The translations under genes were made by a program, and so were the position numbers. DNA of 64,000 nt from Deinococcus metalli (GTDB lineage Bacteria > Deinococcota > Deinococci > Deinococcales > Deinococcaceae). Below are positions 52,051 to 63,844 of the stretch, in pieces (position 1 is the stretch's first letter; every line of letters starts with the position of its first letter). The stretch spans positions 203,925-267,924 of the forward strand of contig NZ_JACHFK010000007.1 in assembly GCF_014201805.1 (NCBI RefSeq), written 5' to 3'. The notes beneath the pieces are model-generated. The model was not told where the DNA came from and made no database searches. It was given only the letters and a program-made list of their open reading frames with translations.

Positions 52051-53418
52051 ATGCTCTTGACGCACGCTGCCCACTCCCACGACACGCTGGACCTGGCCGC
52101 CATCCGGGCGCGCCACACGGTGCTGTTGCTGGGGCTGCTGTGGGAAGGCGACCGCGCGCGCGTCGACATCGCCCGCGACCTGGGGCTGTCGCGCTCCGCG
52201 ATCAGCAACATTGTCGCGGAACTCATGGACGTGGGGCTGGTGCAGGAAGCCGGCGCGCGCAGCGGCGCCCAGGTGGGCCGGCGCGCCACCCTGCTGCACC
52301 TGAACGCCCGCGCGGCCATGCTGCTGGCCATCGACCTGGGGGCCAGCCACGCGCGGGTGGACGTGCTCGACCTGCGCTGCCGCAGCCTGGCGTCGCGCAG
52401 CGTTCCGCACGACATCCAGCGCGGCCCGCAGGCCACGTACGCGCTGCTGGGCGAACTGGCCGCGCAGGTCATGCGCGAGGCGGGCGTGGTCACCGCGCAG
52501 GTGGCCGTGGCGGGTGTCGGCGTGCCCGGCCCGGTCGACCACGAGTCCGGCGGCGTGGTGCTGCCGCCCAACATGCCCGGCTGGGACGGCGAGAACGTGG
52601 GCGAGGGACTGCGCCGCGTGCTGGGCGTGCCGGTGCTGGTGGACAACGACGCGAACCTGGGCGCCCTGGCCGAGACGCGCTTCGGCGCGCACCGCGGCGT
52701 GGCCGACCTGATCTACGTGAAGCTCGCCACCGGTATCGGCGCGGGGGTGCTGCTGGGCGGCCGGCTGCACCGCGGCGCGCGCGGCGGTGCCGGCGAGATC
52801 GGGCACATCAGCATCAACGAGCAGGGCCCGGTCGGGCGCAGCGGGAACCCCGGCAGCCTGGAGAGTTACGCGGCCGCGCAGGTGCTCGCGCCGCTGGCCG
52901 CGCAGCTGCGGGCGTCCGGCACGCCGTCCACACTGGGCGACGCGCCGACCCTCGCGGACCTGCTGCGCCACGCGAACAGCGATCCGCTGGCGCGCGCCGT
53001 GTGGCAGACCACCGGGCACCACCTGGGCGTGGCGATCAGCACCATGCTGAACCTGTTCAACCCGCAGGCGGTCGTGATCGGCGGGCGGCTGGCGCAGGCG
53101 GGCGAGGTGCTGATCGGCGCGGTCCGGACCAGCGCCCAGCAGCGCACCATGCGCATCAACGCCGAGCGCGCCCGGCTGGACCTCAGCACCCTGGGCGGCG
53201 ACGCCGGCGTGCTGGGCGCCGGCGCCATGATGCTCGGCGCGCTGTTCACGCCGCGCGGCCTGCCGCACCTGTACGCCATCTCGCACCCTCTGTCCGCCGC
53301 CGGTGCGGGGAGTCGCGCCCCACCCCGCGCCGGGCTATCATCCATGACGCCCGACAATCCGAACGCCCGGTCCATCTCGGTCCAGCCCTTTCCCTTCCTG
53401 AACGGAGGAGTGCCATGA
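52051..53418 (+). CDS. ROK-family transcriptional regulator (NagC/XylR type)
   Basis: 455 residues from ATG 52051. N-terminal winged helix ([31 protein letters not shown]) and a ROK sugar-kinase-like domain: [73 protein letters not shown]. The ROK zinc-site cysteines (CxCGxxGC) are absent; the region reads [14 protein letters not shown], so zinc binding is lost. An extra tail of about 45 residues reaches the binding-protein start (ATGA overlap). It probably controls the downstream sugar importer. Start is uncertain because the Shine-Dalgarno is weak. Confidence 0.88.
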   Translation: MLLTHAAHSHDTLDLAAIRARHTVLLLGLLWEGDRARVDIARDLGLSRSAISNIVAELMDVGLVQEAGARSGAQVGRRATLLHLNARAAMLLAIDLGASHARVDVLDLRCRSLASRSVPHDIQRGPQATYALLGELAAQVMREAGVVTAQVAVAGVGVPGPVDHESGGVVLPPNMPGWDGENVGEGLRRVLGVPVLVDNDANLGALAETRFGAHRGVADLIYVKLATGIGAGVLLGGRLHRGARGGAGEIGHISINEQGPVGRSGNPGSLESYAAAQVLAPLAAQLRASGTPSTLGDAPTLADLLRHANSDPLARAVWQTTGHHLGVAISTMLNLFNPQAVVIGGRLAQAGEVLIGAVRTSAQQRTMRINAERARLDLSTLGGDAGVLGAGAMMLGALFTPRGLPHLYAISHPLSAAGAGSRAPPRAGLSSMTPDNPNARSISVQPFPFLNGGVP

Positions 53419-54650
53419 AAAAAGCCCTGCTGATCGCCACCGCCCTTGCTGTCACGTCCAGCGCCCTCGCCGCCGGCAAACTGGAGATCTTCTCCTGGTG
53501 GTCCGGTGACGAAGCGCCCGCGCTCAACGCCCTGGTCAAGCTGTACCAGTCCAAGTACCCCAGCGTGAACGTGGACAACGCCACCGTGTCCGGCGGCGCC
53601 GGCACCAACGCCAAGGCCGTCCTGAAGACCCGCATGCTGGGCGGCACGCCCCCCGACTCGTTCCAGGCGCACGCCGGCCAGGAACTGATCGGCACGTGGG
53701 TCGTCGCCAACCGCATGCAGGACCTGACCCCGCTGTTCAAGAGCGAGGGCTGGAACAAGGTGTTCCCCGCCGACCTGATCAAGCTGATCTCCAGCCAGGG
53801 CAAGATCTGGAGCGTGCCGGTCAACGTGCACCGCAGCAACGTCATGTGGTACAACCCCGCCAAGCTCAAGGAGTGGGGCGTATCGGTGCCCAAGACGTGG
53901 CCCGAGTTCCTGACCACCTGCGCCACCCTCAAGTCCAAGGGCGTGGCCGCGCCGCTGGTCGTGGGCGAGAACTGGACCGAGCAGCACCTGTGGGAAAGCG
54001 TCATGATCGGCACACTGGGCGCCCAGGGCTGGGAGAACCTGTTCAGTGGCAAGCTGAAGTTCACGGACCCCCGCGTGGTCGGTGCGTTCACCACCTACGG
54101 CAAGGTGCTCGACTGCGCCAACAAGGACGCCTCGGGCCTGAGCTGGCAGCAGGCCAGCGACCGCATCATCGACGGCACCAGCGCCTTCAACATCATGGGC
54201 GACTGGGCGGCCGGGTACTTCACGACCACCAAGAAGCTCGCCCCCGGCACCGGCTTCGGCTGGGCCGCGTCCCCCGGCACCACCAAGGTCTTCGTGATGC
54301 TGGCCGACTCCTTCGGCCTGCCCAAGGGCATCAAGGACCCCACCGAGACCACCAACTGGCTCAAGGTGCTGGGCAGCAAGGAAGGTCAGGACACCTTCAA
54401 CCCGCTCAAGGGCTCCATTGCCGCGCGCACCGACTCGGACCTGAGCAAGTACAGCGTGTACTCCAAGAGCGCGGCGACCGACTGGAAGAGCAGCAAGATC
54501 GTGGGCTCCATGGTGCACGGCGCCGTCGCCCCCGAGAGCTTCACCAGCGCCTTCGGGGCCGTGATCGACCAGTTCGTGGCCAGCAAGAACAGCGCCGCCG
54601 CCGCCGCCGCCGCGCAGCAGCTGGCCGTGCGCTCGGGCTTCAGCAAGTAA
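53415..54650 (+). CDS. sugar ABC transporter substrate-binding protein
   Basis: 411 residues. Signal peptide to ALAAG, then a class-I solute-binding fold: [70 protein letters not shown]. It resembles the glucose/mannose-binding proteins of Thermus and actinobacteria. GGAGGAG precedes ATG 53415. First structural gene of the importer operon, overlapping the ROK gene by four bases. Very strong G/C-ending codons suggest high expression. Confidence 0.92.
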   Translation: MKKALLIATALAVTSSALAAGKLEIFSWWSGDEAPALNALVKLYQSKYPSVNVDNATVSGGAGTNAKAVLKTRMLGGTPPDSFQAHAGQELIGTWVVANRMQDLTPLFKSEGWNKVFPADLIKLISSQGKIWSVPVNVHRSNVMWYNPAKLKEWGVSVPKTWPEFLTTCATLKSKGVAAPLVVGENWTEQHLWESVMIGTLGAQGWENLFSGKLKFTDPRVVGAFTTYGKVLDCANKDASGLSWQQASDRIIDGTSAFNIMGDWAAGYFTTTKKLAPGTGFGWAASPGTTKVFVMLADSFGLPKGIKDPTETTNWLKVLGSKEGQDTFNPLKGSIAARTDSDLSKYSVYSKSAATDWKSSKIVGSMVHGAVAPESFTSAFGAVIDQFVASKNSAAAAAAAQQLAVRSGFSK

Positions 54651-54747
54651 GCCCCGGACTCGGGGGACGAACCCGGACAGCGGGGTGTGAATCGCGGGCC
54701 AGCCGGCCCCGGTTCGCACCCTGCCCCCTTGCAAGGAGGCCCACACC

Positions 54748-55868
<1,121 letters not shown>

Positions 55869-55872
<4 letters not shown>

Positions 55873-56732
55873 CCGCCACACCTGCACAGACCACGCCGGC
55901 CACCCTGCCTCGCGCTGGCGTGAAACCCGGGCGCGTGCTGATGTACGCGCTGCTCGTGATCGCCGCGCTGTTCTTCCTGGTGCCCGTGTACCTGCTCTTC
56001 GTCACGGCGCTCAAGAGCCCGGACGCCATCAACCTCGCGACGTCGTGGCACTGGCCGTCCGCGCTGAACTGGGCGAGCTTCGCCGACGCGTGGGCCAAGA
56101 TCGGCGGCAACCTCGGCAACTCGCTGTTCCTGGCGGTGGCCGCGACGATCCTGAGCGCCCTGCTGGGCAGCGTGAACGGCTACGCCCTGAGCAAGTGGAA
56201 GTTCCGCGGAGCGAACACGCTCTTCGCGCTGATGCTGTTCGGGATGTTCATTCCGTACCAGGCCGTGCTGATTCCGCTGTTCCAGTTCATCAAGGCGCTC
56301 GGGCTGTACGGCTCGATCTGGGGCCTGATCCTGGCGCATGTGGTGTACGGCATCCCGATCACCACATTGATCTTCCGGAACTTCTACGCCGACGTGCCCG
56401 ACGCCCTGATCGAGGCGGCGACCATCGACGGCGCGGGCTTCTGGAGCATCTACAGCAAGGTGATCTTCCCGATCTCGGTGCCGGGCTTCGTGGTCGTGAT
56501 CATCTGGCAGTTCACGCAGGTCTGGAACGAGTTCCTGTTCGCCGCGACCCTCACGAACACGTCCTCCCAGCCCGTGACCTACGCCCTGTCGCAGCTCTCC
56601 GGCGGGCAGGCGGTCAGCTGGAACCTGCCGATGGCCGGCGCGATCCTGGCGGCGCTGCCCACCCTGCTGGTGTACATCGTGCTGGGCCGCTACTTCGTGC
56701 GCGGCCTGCTGGCGGGCAGCGTCAAGGGCTGA
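55869..56732 (+). CDS. sugar ABC transporter permease (MalG type)
   Basis: 287 residues with six membrane helices. The EAA loop is [29 protein letters not shown] (near 177-205). ATG 55869 overlaps the preceding stop (ATGA). No ATPase gene follows, so the importer probably uses a shared MsiK/UgpC-type ATPase encoded elsewhere, as is common for such operons. Confidence 0.94.
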
Positions 56733-56844
56733 GCCCCGCACTGCCTCCACCGTGTCCCGAACGCCGTGGCCCGCGCCGCGGCGTTCGTGCTGTACGGGTG
56801 CGCGGGTCCGGCGTGCCGGGCGGGGTAGACTGAGCCCCGACAGC

Positions 56845-57996
56845 ATGGCCAGCGTTGATTCCCCCACGGTATTCGTCGTCGCGGCCGACCCGGCGCGGGC
56901 GGCCACCCTTGCCCACGCCCTGCCCCTGGTGACGGTCGTTCCCGTGACGGACGCCGAGACGCTGCTGCGCGAGGCGCACGTCACGCCGCCGGACGTGGCG
57001 CTGCTGTACACCGACACGCCCGGGGTGCCGCTGTGGCAGGTGCTGCCCATGCTGCGCCAGCGGGCGGAACTGGGCGGCACGCGCTGGCTGGCGGTGGGCA
57101 CCCAGGGCCTGGGCGAGATGCTCAGCGCCGGTGCGGACGCCCTGATCAGCGACTCCACGCCCACTGCCGCGCTGGTGTTGCAGGTCCGCACCCTGCTCGG
57201 CCGGGCTGCGCAGCACCGCGACATGCAGGGCCGGGTGACGTCCCTGCAACGCCGCATGGATTCCTGGGAACACGAGGAGCGCGTGCGCGACCAGCTGGTG
57301 CACATGCTGGTGCACGACCTGAAAAACCCGATCGCGGCCGTGATGGGCCTGCTGGAGATCGTGTACGAGGACCACCGCGTGCCCGAGGACAACCGGGAAC
57401 TGATCAAGGTCGCGCGCGACGAGACGCAGCACCTCCTGCACCTCGCGGTGAACATGCTGGATGTCCGCAAGATCCAGGCGGGCAAGATGAACCTGAAGCG
57501 CGAACTGGTGTTCAGCCCGATGTTCGAGGAAATCCTGGAGCAGGCGCGCGGGGACGTGGGCTCGGGCCTGCGCGACCGGCACGTGCGCAGCGAGGTCGAG
57601 CACGACCTGTCACCCGCCAGCGCCGACCCGGAGATCCTGCGCCGGGTGCTTGCCAACCTGATCAGCAACGCCATGAAGCACACGACCACTGGCGGCGTGA
57701 TCACCCTGATGGTGCGCTCGGTCACCGGTGGCGTGCAGGTGATCGTGCGCGACGACGGCGAGGGCATCCCGGCCGACGACATTCCCAACCTGTTCGCGGC
57801 CTTCGAGCAGTCCCGACTGACCCTGCACGGCCGCTTCGACACCGGCATGGGTCTGGCGTTCTGCAAGCTCGCCATCGAGGAGCACGGCGGCACCATCTGG
57901 GTGGAATCCGAGCGCGGCAAGGGCGCGACCTTCTACTTCAACCTGCCCCTCGCGGTGGACGGCGAGGACGACGACTTCATCGAGATCCTGAACTGA
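56845..57996 (+). CDS. sensor histidine kinase with degenerate receiver-like N-terminus
   Basis: 383 residues. The N-terminal ~120 residues have receiver-like beta/alpha rhythm ([54 protein letters not shown]) but lack the acidic pair and phospho-Asp pattern, so this is a pseudo-receiver. HisKA has His157 in [18 protein letters not shown]. HATPase has [17 protein letters not shown] and [17 protein letters not shown]. Cytosolic. No regulator gene adjoins it. TAGACT at 56826-56831 may be the -10. Confidence 0.9.
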   Translation: MASVDSPTVFVVAADPARAATLAHALPLVTVVPVTDAETLLREAHVTPPDVALLYTDTPGVPLWQVLPMLRQRAELGGTRWLAVGTQGLGEMLSAGADALISDSTPTAALVLQVRTLLGRAAQHRDMQGRVTSLQRRMDSWEHEERVRDQLVHMLVHDLKNPIAAVMGLLEIVYEDHRVPEDNRELIKVARDETQHLLHLAVNMLDVRKIQAGKMNLKRELVFSPMFEEILEQARGDVGSGLRDRHVRSEVEHDLSPASADPEILRRVLANLISNAMKHTTTGGVITLMVRSVTGGVQVIVRDDGEGIPADDIPNLFAAFEQSRLTLHGRFDTGMGLAFCKLAIEEHGGTIWVESERGKGATFYFNLPLAVDGEDDDFIEILN

Positions 57997-58261
57997 GGCC
58001 CGGCCGTCCGGACCCCGGTACCGACCATGTGCCCCCGATGAGCGCGGATGACGTCCGGCCTGCTCGGGCGACGGCGCCTTTCATGACAGAGTTCTTACAG
58101 CACGGGGCTTTGGGCCACTCGATGGTGGCCGGGGACGGGCAGTGACCCAGGTGGAACTCCTGCTGGACGCTGTTTTTCCCTGTCTGACCGCCCGGCGGGG
58201 GCAGCGGTGGGGGGGAACGGACGCCCCCGGATTCTGATCCGTAGTTAAATCCTGACTGGGT
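57997..58261. other. intergenic region, nothing recognised
   Basis: Non-coding gap after the kinase. It holds G-rich runs (58201-58220) and AT-richer bases near 58240, but no gene or clear element that I can support. Confidence 0.5.
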
Positions 58262-58503
58262 GCCAGTTAAAGGGGGGTATCATCCACCCGCTGCCGGTGA
58301 CCGGCACACTGAGTGGCATGAACGTCCCCCGCTCCCCCCTGACCGTGATGGCGCCCGCGCCGCGCCTGACCCTCCAGTCGGCCGCTGGCCGCTCGCAGGC
58401 CACCCGCCCGCGTCAGGCCACCGCGTGCAGCCACCTGAGCTGGGCCGGCTGAACGCGACTGGGGCTCACAAGCACAAATCTGGCCGCCTCCGGGCGGCTT
58501 TTT
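58262..58503 (+). ncRNA. candidate small transcript (sRNA or short peptide mRNA) ending in an intrinsic terminator
   Basis: TATCAT at 58278-58283 could be a -10. A TGCCGG-TGA-CCGGCA hairpin lies at 58292-58306. A 44-codon frame opens at ATG 58318 and stops at 58452, without a good Shine-Dalgarno. A canonical terminator follows at 58483-58503. The frame has no family resemblance, so either a small RNA or a short peptide gene is possible. Confidence 0.4.
58483..58503 (+). terminator. Rho-independent terminator
   Basis: GCCGCC-TCCG-GGCGGC stem-loop followed by TTTTT. It is one of only three plus- or minus-strand hairpins in the window with a real T tract and must end some transcript started upstream, either the candidate small transcript or the kinase mRNA. 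Confidence 0.85.
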
Positions 58504-58615
58504 CCATGTCACACACGGTGCGATACCCAGGCCTGGACCTGGAAGCCACTAGAAGCCCGGTCGCCGGACGCGCCGTTGTAAGAATTTAGAAAGAGTGGGG
58601 TGTCAAGCTTGGGGC

Positions 58616-58813
58616 ATGACCACCATGGAGTACGGCCGACATGTCCGCCGCATTCTGGAATGGGACGAGGTGGAGATCGAGGTGGACGATCCCACCCCGC
58701 GCATGCCGGTGGACCTGACGCACGGATCGGTGTTCGTGGTGGAGGAAGAGGACGAGAGCGCTCCGGCCTCCTCGCTGCTGACCTCGGTGGCCCGTCTGTT
58801 CGGCCGGCGCTGA
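58616..58813 (+). CDS. small hypothetical acidic protein
   Basis: 65 residues (ATG 58616; ATG 58625 also possible). Acidic middle (EWDEVEIEVDDPTP, VVEEEDES) and a basic, amphipathic C-terminus (SLLTSVARLFGRR). No signal peptide. An AT-rich stretch at 58575-58592 (TTGTAAGAATTTAGAAA) may hold its promoter. Coding bias (GC third positions) supports a real gene, but I do not recognise it. Confidence 0.55.
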   Translation: MTTMEYGRHVRRILEWDEVEIEVDDPTPRMPVDLTHGSVFVVEEEDESAPASSLLTSVARLFGRR

Positions 58814-58844
58814 ACCCTACCGCCCGCTCACACGGCATGAGCAA

Positions 58845-58867
58845 GGCCCCGCGATGGTCACGGGGCC
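58845..58867. terminator. hairpin between convergent genes
   Basis: GGCCCCG (58845-58851) pairs with CGGGGCC (58861-58867); no T tract. Lies between the small acidic protein gene and the GNAT gene stops. Confidence 0.45.
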
Positions 58868-58943
58868 ACCCGCCGACTTCACCCGGTCGGAGCTGGTTGT
58901 GGGGTGCCTTTAGTGTACCGTGGACACCAGGCCCGGCGCACCT

Positions 58944-59960
58944 TTAGGAAAGCTTGAGCTGCCACTCCGTGAAGCGCGCCCACGGCTCGAAGCCCAGCGC
59001 CACGTTGATCCCCAGCATCGCCTCGTTCACGTTCGCGTTGCTGGTGCGGACGAAGCGCGCGCCGGGGCACTGCGCCCGCACGTGCTCCAGCATGGCGGCC
59101 TTCACCCACTTGCCCAGACCCAGTCCACGCGCCGACGGCCGCACGCCGGTCGCGCCCTGGTATACCAGCGCGGCGCGCTCCGGCAGCCAGAACACCTCGG
59201 TGTAGGCGTCGAGCTGCCCGCTGCGGGTGTCCTCGGTGGCCATCAGGAACCGCACCTCGCCCTGCGCGTCGATCATCTTGTCCCACGCGCGGATCATCTC
59301 GGGGGTGATGGTCCAGTCCTCCATGTCCAGGTCGCCGCGCGGAGCGGTGTTCATGACCATCATCATGTCCGCCATGCGCGCCAGGTATCCGTCCGGGATG
59401 GTCCGCCACACGTGCAGACGGTACGGATCGCCGTCCGGCCGGGTCTGCCAGCGGGCCAGCAGGTCGTCGTCCAGGGCGTTCAGGTCGAGCTGGCTCTGCC
59501 GGTTGGCGAGCGCTTCCTCGGCTCCCAGGTGCCGGGCGAAGGCCTCGCCGGCTGGGGAGCGGCTGGTCGTGCCCGCGATCACCACCCGGCGCCCCTCGCG
59601 CATGGCCACGTCCCGCAGCGCAGCCCACAGGCGCGTGCCCAGGCCCTGACGTCGGGCGTCCGGATGCACGATCACGCGGACGTGGGCCATGTGGGTGTTC
59701 TGCTTGAGGTCGCAGCCCAGCCGGGCATACCCGAGCGCCTCGTCGCCGCTCCACACCACGGCGTGCTCGGTGTGCTCGTCCGGCCCCAGCTGCGTCAGGC
59801 CGAGCGCCTCTTTCTCAGGCACCAGCGGTGGGTCCTCCGGGCTGGCGAAGGCGGCGGCGTCGCGCAGCAGGCGGCCCACGGCCAGGCGCTGCTCCGGCGG
59901 GGCGCTGCGGGGCTCGAAGGGGGTGACCCTCAGTCCGGCGGCATCGGGAATGGTCATCAT
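58944..59960 (-). CDS. tandem GNAT N-acetyltransferase
   Basis: 338 residues with two GNAT domains. The N-terminal one (about 10-160) keeps the acetyl-CoA loop [19 protein letters not shown]. The C-terminal one (about 185-338) has [21 protein letters not shown] and [19 protein letters not shown]. The layout resembles mycothiol-synthase-like and other actinobacterial double-GNAT proteins, but the substrate is unknown. ATG 59960 or 59957; I chose 59960 because CACACT ends six bases before it. Divergent from the DUF99 gene. Confidence 0.88.
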   Translation of the reverse strand: MMTIPDAAGLRVTPFEPRSAPPEQRLAVGRLLRDAAAFASPEDPPLVPEKEALGLTQLGPDEHTEHAVVWSGDEALGYARLGCDLKQNTHMAHVRVIVHPDARRQGLGTRLWAALRDVAMREGRRVVIAGTTSRSPAGEAFARHLGAEEALANRQSQLDLNALDDDLLARWQTRPDGDPYRLHVWRTIPDGYLARMADMMMVMNTAPRGDLDMEDWTITPEMIRAWDKMIDAQGEVRFLMATEDTRSGQLDAYTEVFWLPERAALVYQGATGVRPSARGLGLGKWVKAAMLEHVRAQCPGARFVRTSNANVNEAMLGINVALGFEPWARFTEWQLKLS

Positions 59961-60022
59961 GGCCGCAGTGTGACCGGTCGCCCAGCTCGGCACATGGGCC
60001 AAGTGGCGGATAGCGTAGGAGC

Positions 60023-60580
60023 ATGAGGGCCCTGCATGCCATCGGCTTCGACGACGCGCCCTTCGCCCGCACGTGGCGCGGCGACGTGGGCATCTACGGC
60101 GCGGTCTACGCGGGCCATACCCTGCACGCCGTCGTGTCGGGCCGGGTGCGCCGCGACGGGCGCAACAGCACCGCTGAACTCACCCGCCTGAGTGCCGTGG
60201 CCGGCGACCACGTGGGGCTGATCCTGGTGCAGGGCATCGCGCTCGCGGGCTTCAACGTGGTGGACATCCACGCCCTGGAGGCCGCCACCGGCCGTCCGGT
60301 GCTGGTCGTGGCCCGCCGCCCGCCCGATCTGGACGCGGTGCGCCGCGCGCTGCTGGACCACGTGCCCGGCGGTGCCAGCAAGTGGCGGCTGGTGCAGGCT
60401 GCCGGAGAGATGGAGCCCTGCGCGGGCGTGTGGGTGCAGCGCGCCGGACTCACGCTGGCCGCCGCCGGGGAGGCGCTGGCGTCCCTGACGGTCACGGGCC
60501 GCATTCCGGAGCCGCTGCGCGCCGCCCACGTGATCGCCGGCGGCGTGACGCGCGGATCGAGCCGGGGACAGCGCGTGTGA
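60023..60580 (+). CDS. DUF99 (UPF0215) family protein
   Basis: 185 residues with the DUF99 hallmarks: [12 protein letters not shown] at the N-terminus, the [10 protein letters not shown] strand, [18 protein letters not shown] and [16 protein letters not shown]. Members are found mostly in archaea and have been linked to nuclease activity on damaged DNA (endonuclease dU), which I recall but cannot verify here. TAGCGT ends six bases before the ATG, and AGGAG also precedes it. Confidence 0.82.
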   Translation: MRALHAIGFDDAPFARTWRGDVGIYGAVYAGHTLHAVVSGRVRRDGRNSTAELTRLSAVAGDHVGLILVQGIALAGFNVVDIHALEAATGRPVLVVARRPPDLDAVRRALLDHVPGGASKWRLVQAAGEMEPCAGVWVQRAGLTLAAAGEALASLTVTGRIPEPLRAAHVIAGGVTRGSSRGQRV

Positions 60581-60610
60581 GCCCGGCATTCCGTGGCGCT
60601 GGGAGGGTAT

Positions 60611-60668
60611 TGCGGAGTCCGCACCAAAATCGTTTGATGTTCACTCATCAAATTGCTTTGCAAAGCAA
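60611..60668. promoter_or_regulatory. three stacked palindromes upstream of the MarR/mhq-like operon
   Basis: TGCGGA-G-TCCGCA (60611-60623), TTTGATG-N6-CATCAAA (60633-60652) and TTGCTTTGCAAAGCAA (60653-60668), all perfect. TAGAGT at 60670-60675 is the likely -10, so the third palindrome lies in the promoter spacer where a MarR repressor would act. The first may instead be a weak terminator of the DUF99 gene. Confidence 0.65.
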
Positions 60669-60720
60669 GTAGAGTGAGTCCAGCGCCGGGGACCATGCCG
60701 CCCCCGGCCCGGAGCGCACG

Positions 60721-61161
60721 ATGCTGACCCTCACCCCCACCGAAAAGCAGGCCTGGCGCGGCTTCCTGCACGCGCACGACACCCTGTGGAAGGGCCTGGA
60801 CGCCGAACTCGGCAAGGACGACCTGAACCTCCCCGCCTACGAACTCCTGACCACCCTCCAGGAAGCCGGCCTGAGCGGCATGCGCATGACCGAACTGGCG
60901 CGCTCGCTGCGCTTTTCCGGCGGCGGCCTGACGCGGCTGGCCGACAAGGTGCAGCGCCAGGGCCTGATCGGCCGCCGCCGCTGCGCCGAGGACGGCCGCG
61001 GGTGGGAGGTCTACCTGACCTCCATCGGCGAGGAGAAGCTGCGGCGCATCCATGCCCGGCACCTGCGCGAGGTGCGCCGCCGCTTTCTCGACAAGCTGAC
61101 CCCGCAGGAAACTGAACTGCTCGCCGGGCTCTGGACCCGCTTCGAGGAGGACACGCCATGA
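60721..61161 (+). CDS. MarR-family transcriptional regulator (MhqR-like)
   Basis: 146 residues with the MarR winged helix (MRMTELARSLRFSGGGLTRLADKVQRQGLIGRRRCAEDGRGWEVYLT). It opens an operon with two ring-cleaving dioxygenases and a carboxylesterase, the gene set that MhqR controls in Bacillus in response to quinones. The stop overlaps the next start (ATGA). Probably autoregulated through the palindromes upstream. Confidence 0.9.
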   Translation: MLTLTPTEKQAWRGFLHAHDTLWKGLDAELGKDDLNLPAYELLTTLQEAGLSGMRMTELARSLRFSGGGLTRLADKVQRQGLIGRRRCAEDGRGWEVYLTSIGEEKLRRIHARHLREVRRRFLDKLTPQETELLAGLWTRFEEDTP

Positions 61162-62126
61162 CTGCCCCCCACCCCGCGCCCCTCGGCGGCGTGCACCATG
61201 TCAGTGCGCTCAGCGCCGACATCGCCGCCAACCACGACTTCTACACCCGCGTGCTGGGCCTGCGCCTGGTCAAGAAGACCGTCAACCAGGACTCGCCCGG
61301 CATGTACCACCTGTTCTACGCCGACGGCGTGGGCAGCCCCGGCACCGACATGACCTTCTTCGACTTTCCCCGCGCGGCCCGCGAGCACCGCGGCACCGAC
61401 TCGATCACCCGCACCACCTTCCGCGTGACCGGCGCGCCCGCCCTGAGCGCGTGGGCTGCCCGCCTGGACGACCACGGCGTGCCCCACGGCGACATTCACG
61501 TCGTTGACGGCCGCCTGCACCTGGACTTCGAGGACGTGGACGGCACCCGGCTGTCGCTGATCGACGATGGGGGAGAGGGGCCGCGCGGCGAACCCAACCC
61601 CCACACCGACGTGCACCCGGACGACCAGATCCAGGGACTGGGCTACAGCGGCGTCACGGTGGCCGATCACGGCCCCACCGACGACCTGCTGACGCGCGGC
61701 CTGGGCCTGAAGGTCGGCCGCGTGTACGACCTGGACGGCTTTCCCACGCACGTGTACGAGCTGGGCGACGGCGGCCCGCACGCGGAACTCCACGTGACCG
61801 TCCGCGACGACCTGCCCCGCGCCAAGCCCGGCGCCGGCGGCGTGCACCACGTGGCCCTGCGCGTCCATGAGCAGGAGGACATGGCCCGCTGGCTGCTGCA
61901 CCTGGCCGATCAGGGCTTCGGGAACAGCGGTCTGGTGGACCGGCACTACTTCCGCAGCATCTACCTGCGCGACGGGAACGGCTTGGTGATCGAACTCGCC
62001 ACGGACGGTCCTGGCTTCGCCACCGACGAGAGCGTGGACGACCTGGGCGCCCGCCTCGCCCTGCCGCCCTTCCTCGAACCCCGCCGCGCCACCATCGAGG
62101 CGCACCTGCGCCCCCTGTCCGTCTGA
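61158..62126 (+). CDS. ring-cleaving dioxygenase (MhqA/MhqO type, VOC superfamily)
   Basis: 322 residues with two VOC/glyoxalase modules. Metal ligands are expected at His14 ([10 protein letters not shown]), the His in [12 protein letters not shown] and the Glu in [13 protein letters not shown]. Members of this family cleave or detoxify hydroquinones and other ring compounds. Translationally coupled to marR and 53% or more similar by eye to the next gene. Confidence 0.9.
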   Translation: MTAPHPAPLGGVHHVSALSADIAANHDFYTRVLGLRLVKKTVNQDSPGMYHLFYADGVGSPGTDMTFFDFPRAAREHRGTDSITRTTFRVTGAPALSAWAARLDDHGVPHGDIHVVDGRLHLDFEDVDGTRLSLIDDGGEGPRGEPNPHTDVHPDDQIQGLGYSGVTVADHGPTDDLLTRGLGLKVGRVYDLDGFPTHVYELGDGGPHAELHVTVRDDLPRAKPGAGGVHHVALRVHEQEDMARWLLHLADQGFGNSGLVDRHYFRSIYLRDGNGLVIELATDGPGFATDESVDDLGARLALPPFLEPRRATIEAHLRPLSV

Positions 62127-62142
62127 CTCCCGAGGAGACCCC

Positions 62143-63108
62143 ATGACCCTGCACCTCACCGGCTTCCACCACCTGACCGCCGTATCCGGCGACATCCGCG
62201 AGAACAAGCGCTTCTACACCCAGGACCTGGGCATGCGGCTCGTCAAGCGCAGCGTGAACCAGGACGACGTCAGCGCGTACCACCTGTTCTACGCGGATAA
62301 CGTCGGCCATCCCGGCACGGACATCACCTTCTTCGACTGGAATGTGCCGCGCGAGCGCCGCGGCAACCACACCGTCACCCGCACCGGCCTGCGCGTGCGG
62401 AACGAGGCGAGCCTGACGTACTGGCAAGAGCGCCTCGCGGCTCTGAACGTCCGCCACGGCGAGATCGTGGAGCGCGACGGCCGCGCCGTGCTGGACTTCG
62501 AGGACCATGAGGGCCAGCGCCTGATGCTGGTCACGGACGGCGGCGCCGGCGATCCGCCCACGCCGTGGCCGGACAGCCCCGTGCCCGCCGAGCACCAGAT
62601 CCGCGGCCTGGGCGCTATTACCATGACCGTCCCGAACCTGCGCAACACCGACCTGGTGCTGCAGAGGGTGATGAACCTGCGCCCGGTGCGCGAGTACCCG
62701 GACCCCGAGAGCCCCGCGCACACCGTCCACGTGTACGAGATGGGCGAGGGCGGCGGAGGTCCGCACGCGGAACTGCACGTGGCCGTGCGCCCGGACCTGC
62801 CCGCGGCCACGCCCGGTGCGGGCGGCGTGCACCACGTCGCCTTCCGCACGCCGACCGAGGAGCAGTACCACGCGTGGACCGAGCACTTCCAGCACTTCGG
62901 CCTGCGCACCAGCGGCGAGGTGGACCGCTACTGGTTCCGCAGCCTGTACGTGCGCGAACCGAACGGCATCCTGTACGAGATCGCCACCGACGGCCCCGGC
63001 TTCGGCGTCGACGAGGACATGACCACCCTGGGCGAGAAGATCGTCCTGGCGCCCTTCCTGGAACCCCGCCGCGCGCAGATCGTGGCGAACCTCAAGCCGA
63101 TCGACTGA
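62143..63108 (+). CDS. ring-cleaving dioxygenase (MhqA/MhqO type, VOC superfamily), paralogue
   Basis: 321 residues, a tandem duplicate of the previous gene: [35 protein letters not shown] and [15 protein letters not shown] align with it, and [19 protein letters not shown] ends the active site. Ligands are conserved. Sixteen bases after the previous stop, with GAGGAG before the ATG. The two copies presumably differ in substrate range. Confidence 0.9.
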   Translation: MTLHLTGFHHLTAVSGDIRENKRFYTQDLGMRLVKRSVNQDDVSAYHLFYADNVGHPGTDITFFDWNVPRERRGNHTVTRTGLRVRNEASLTYWQERLAALNVRHGEIVERDGRAVLDFEDHEGQRLMLVTDGGAGDPPTPWPDSPVPAEHQIRGLGAITMTVPNLRNTDLVLQRVMNLRPVREYPDPESPAHTVHVYEMGEGGGGPHAELHVAVRPDLPAATPGAGGVHHVAFRTPTEEQYHAWTEHFQHFGLRTSGEVDRYWFRSLYVREPNGILYEIATDGPGFGVDEDMTTLGEKIVLAPFLEPRRAQIVANLKPID

Positions 63109-63171
63109 CGCAGACTGCGCAGAGCCGGAGGCCGGTCAGCCCTCGGCTCTCCACATCTCAGAAGGAGCCCC

Positions 63172-63768
63172 ATGAACTGGATTCACCACCTCGACCGCGG
63201 CAGCAGCGACCTCACCGTGCTGCTGCTGCACGGCACCGGCGGCAACGAGCATCAGCTGATGGACTTCGGGCGGCAGGTCGCGCCCACCGCGACCCTGCTG
63301 GGCGTGCGGGGCCGCTCACTGGAGGAAGGCTCGCCGCGCTTCTTCCGGCGTTTCACCGCCACCGCCTACGACCAGCCGCACCTGCTGTCCGAGGCCGCCG
63401 CGCTGGCCGCCTTCGTCGGCGAGGCCGCGCAGGAGTACGGCCTGGACGCGAAGAAGGTGGTGGCGCTGGGCTACTCGAACGGCGCTAACATCGCGCTGGC
63501 GAGCCTTGCTCACCACCCGGACGCGTGGGCGGGCGCGGCGCTGCTGCGGCCCGTGATGCCCATGGACGAGCCGCCGGGCACGGATGTGCACGGCCTGCCG
63601 GTGCTCGTGACCAGCGGCGAGCGCGATCCGTACCAGCCCTTCGCCGCGCCGGTCGTGCCGTACCTGACGTCCGTCGGCGCGCGGGTCGAGGAACATCTGC
63701 TCAGTGCCGGCCACGAACTTACGCCGCAGGACGTGCAGCTCACGGCCACGTGGCTGGGCCGCCTGTGA
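63172..63768 (+). CDS. alpha/beta hydrolase (phospholipase/carboxylesterase, MhqD type)
   Basis: 198 residues. Alpha/beta-hydrolase landmarks: oxyanion-forming LLLHGTGGNE, nucleophile Ser in GYSNGANIAL (near 102), acid in GERDPYQPFA and catalytic His in AGHELTPQD. Bacillus MhqD sits in the same operon as ring-cleaving dioxygenases. AAGGAG before the ATG. Last gene of the operon, 63 bases after the second dioxygenase. Confidence 0.92.
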   Translation: MNWIHHLDRGSSDLTVLLLHGTGGNEHQLMDFGRQVAPTATLLGVRGRSLEEGSPRFFRRFTATAYDQPHLLSEAAALAAFVGEAAQEYGLDAKKVVALGYSNGANIALASLAHHPDAWAGAALLRPVMPMDEPPGTDVHGLPVLVTSGERDPYQPFAAPVVPYLTSVGARVEEHLLSAGHELTPQDVQLTATWLGRL

Positions 63769-63844
63769 TCCCCACCCCCGGATTCTGAGGGTGTCGTCAG
63801 ACGGCGTCAGCGCGCCGTCAATCGCCGCCCGCACACTGCGCGGC

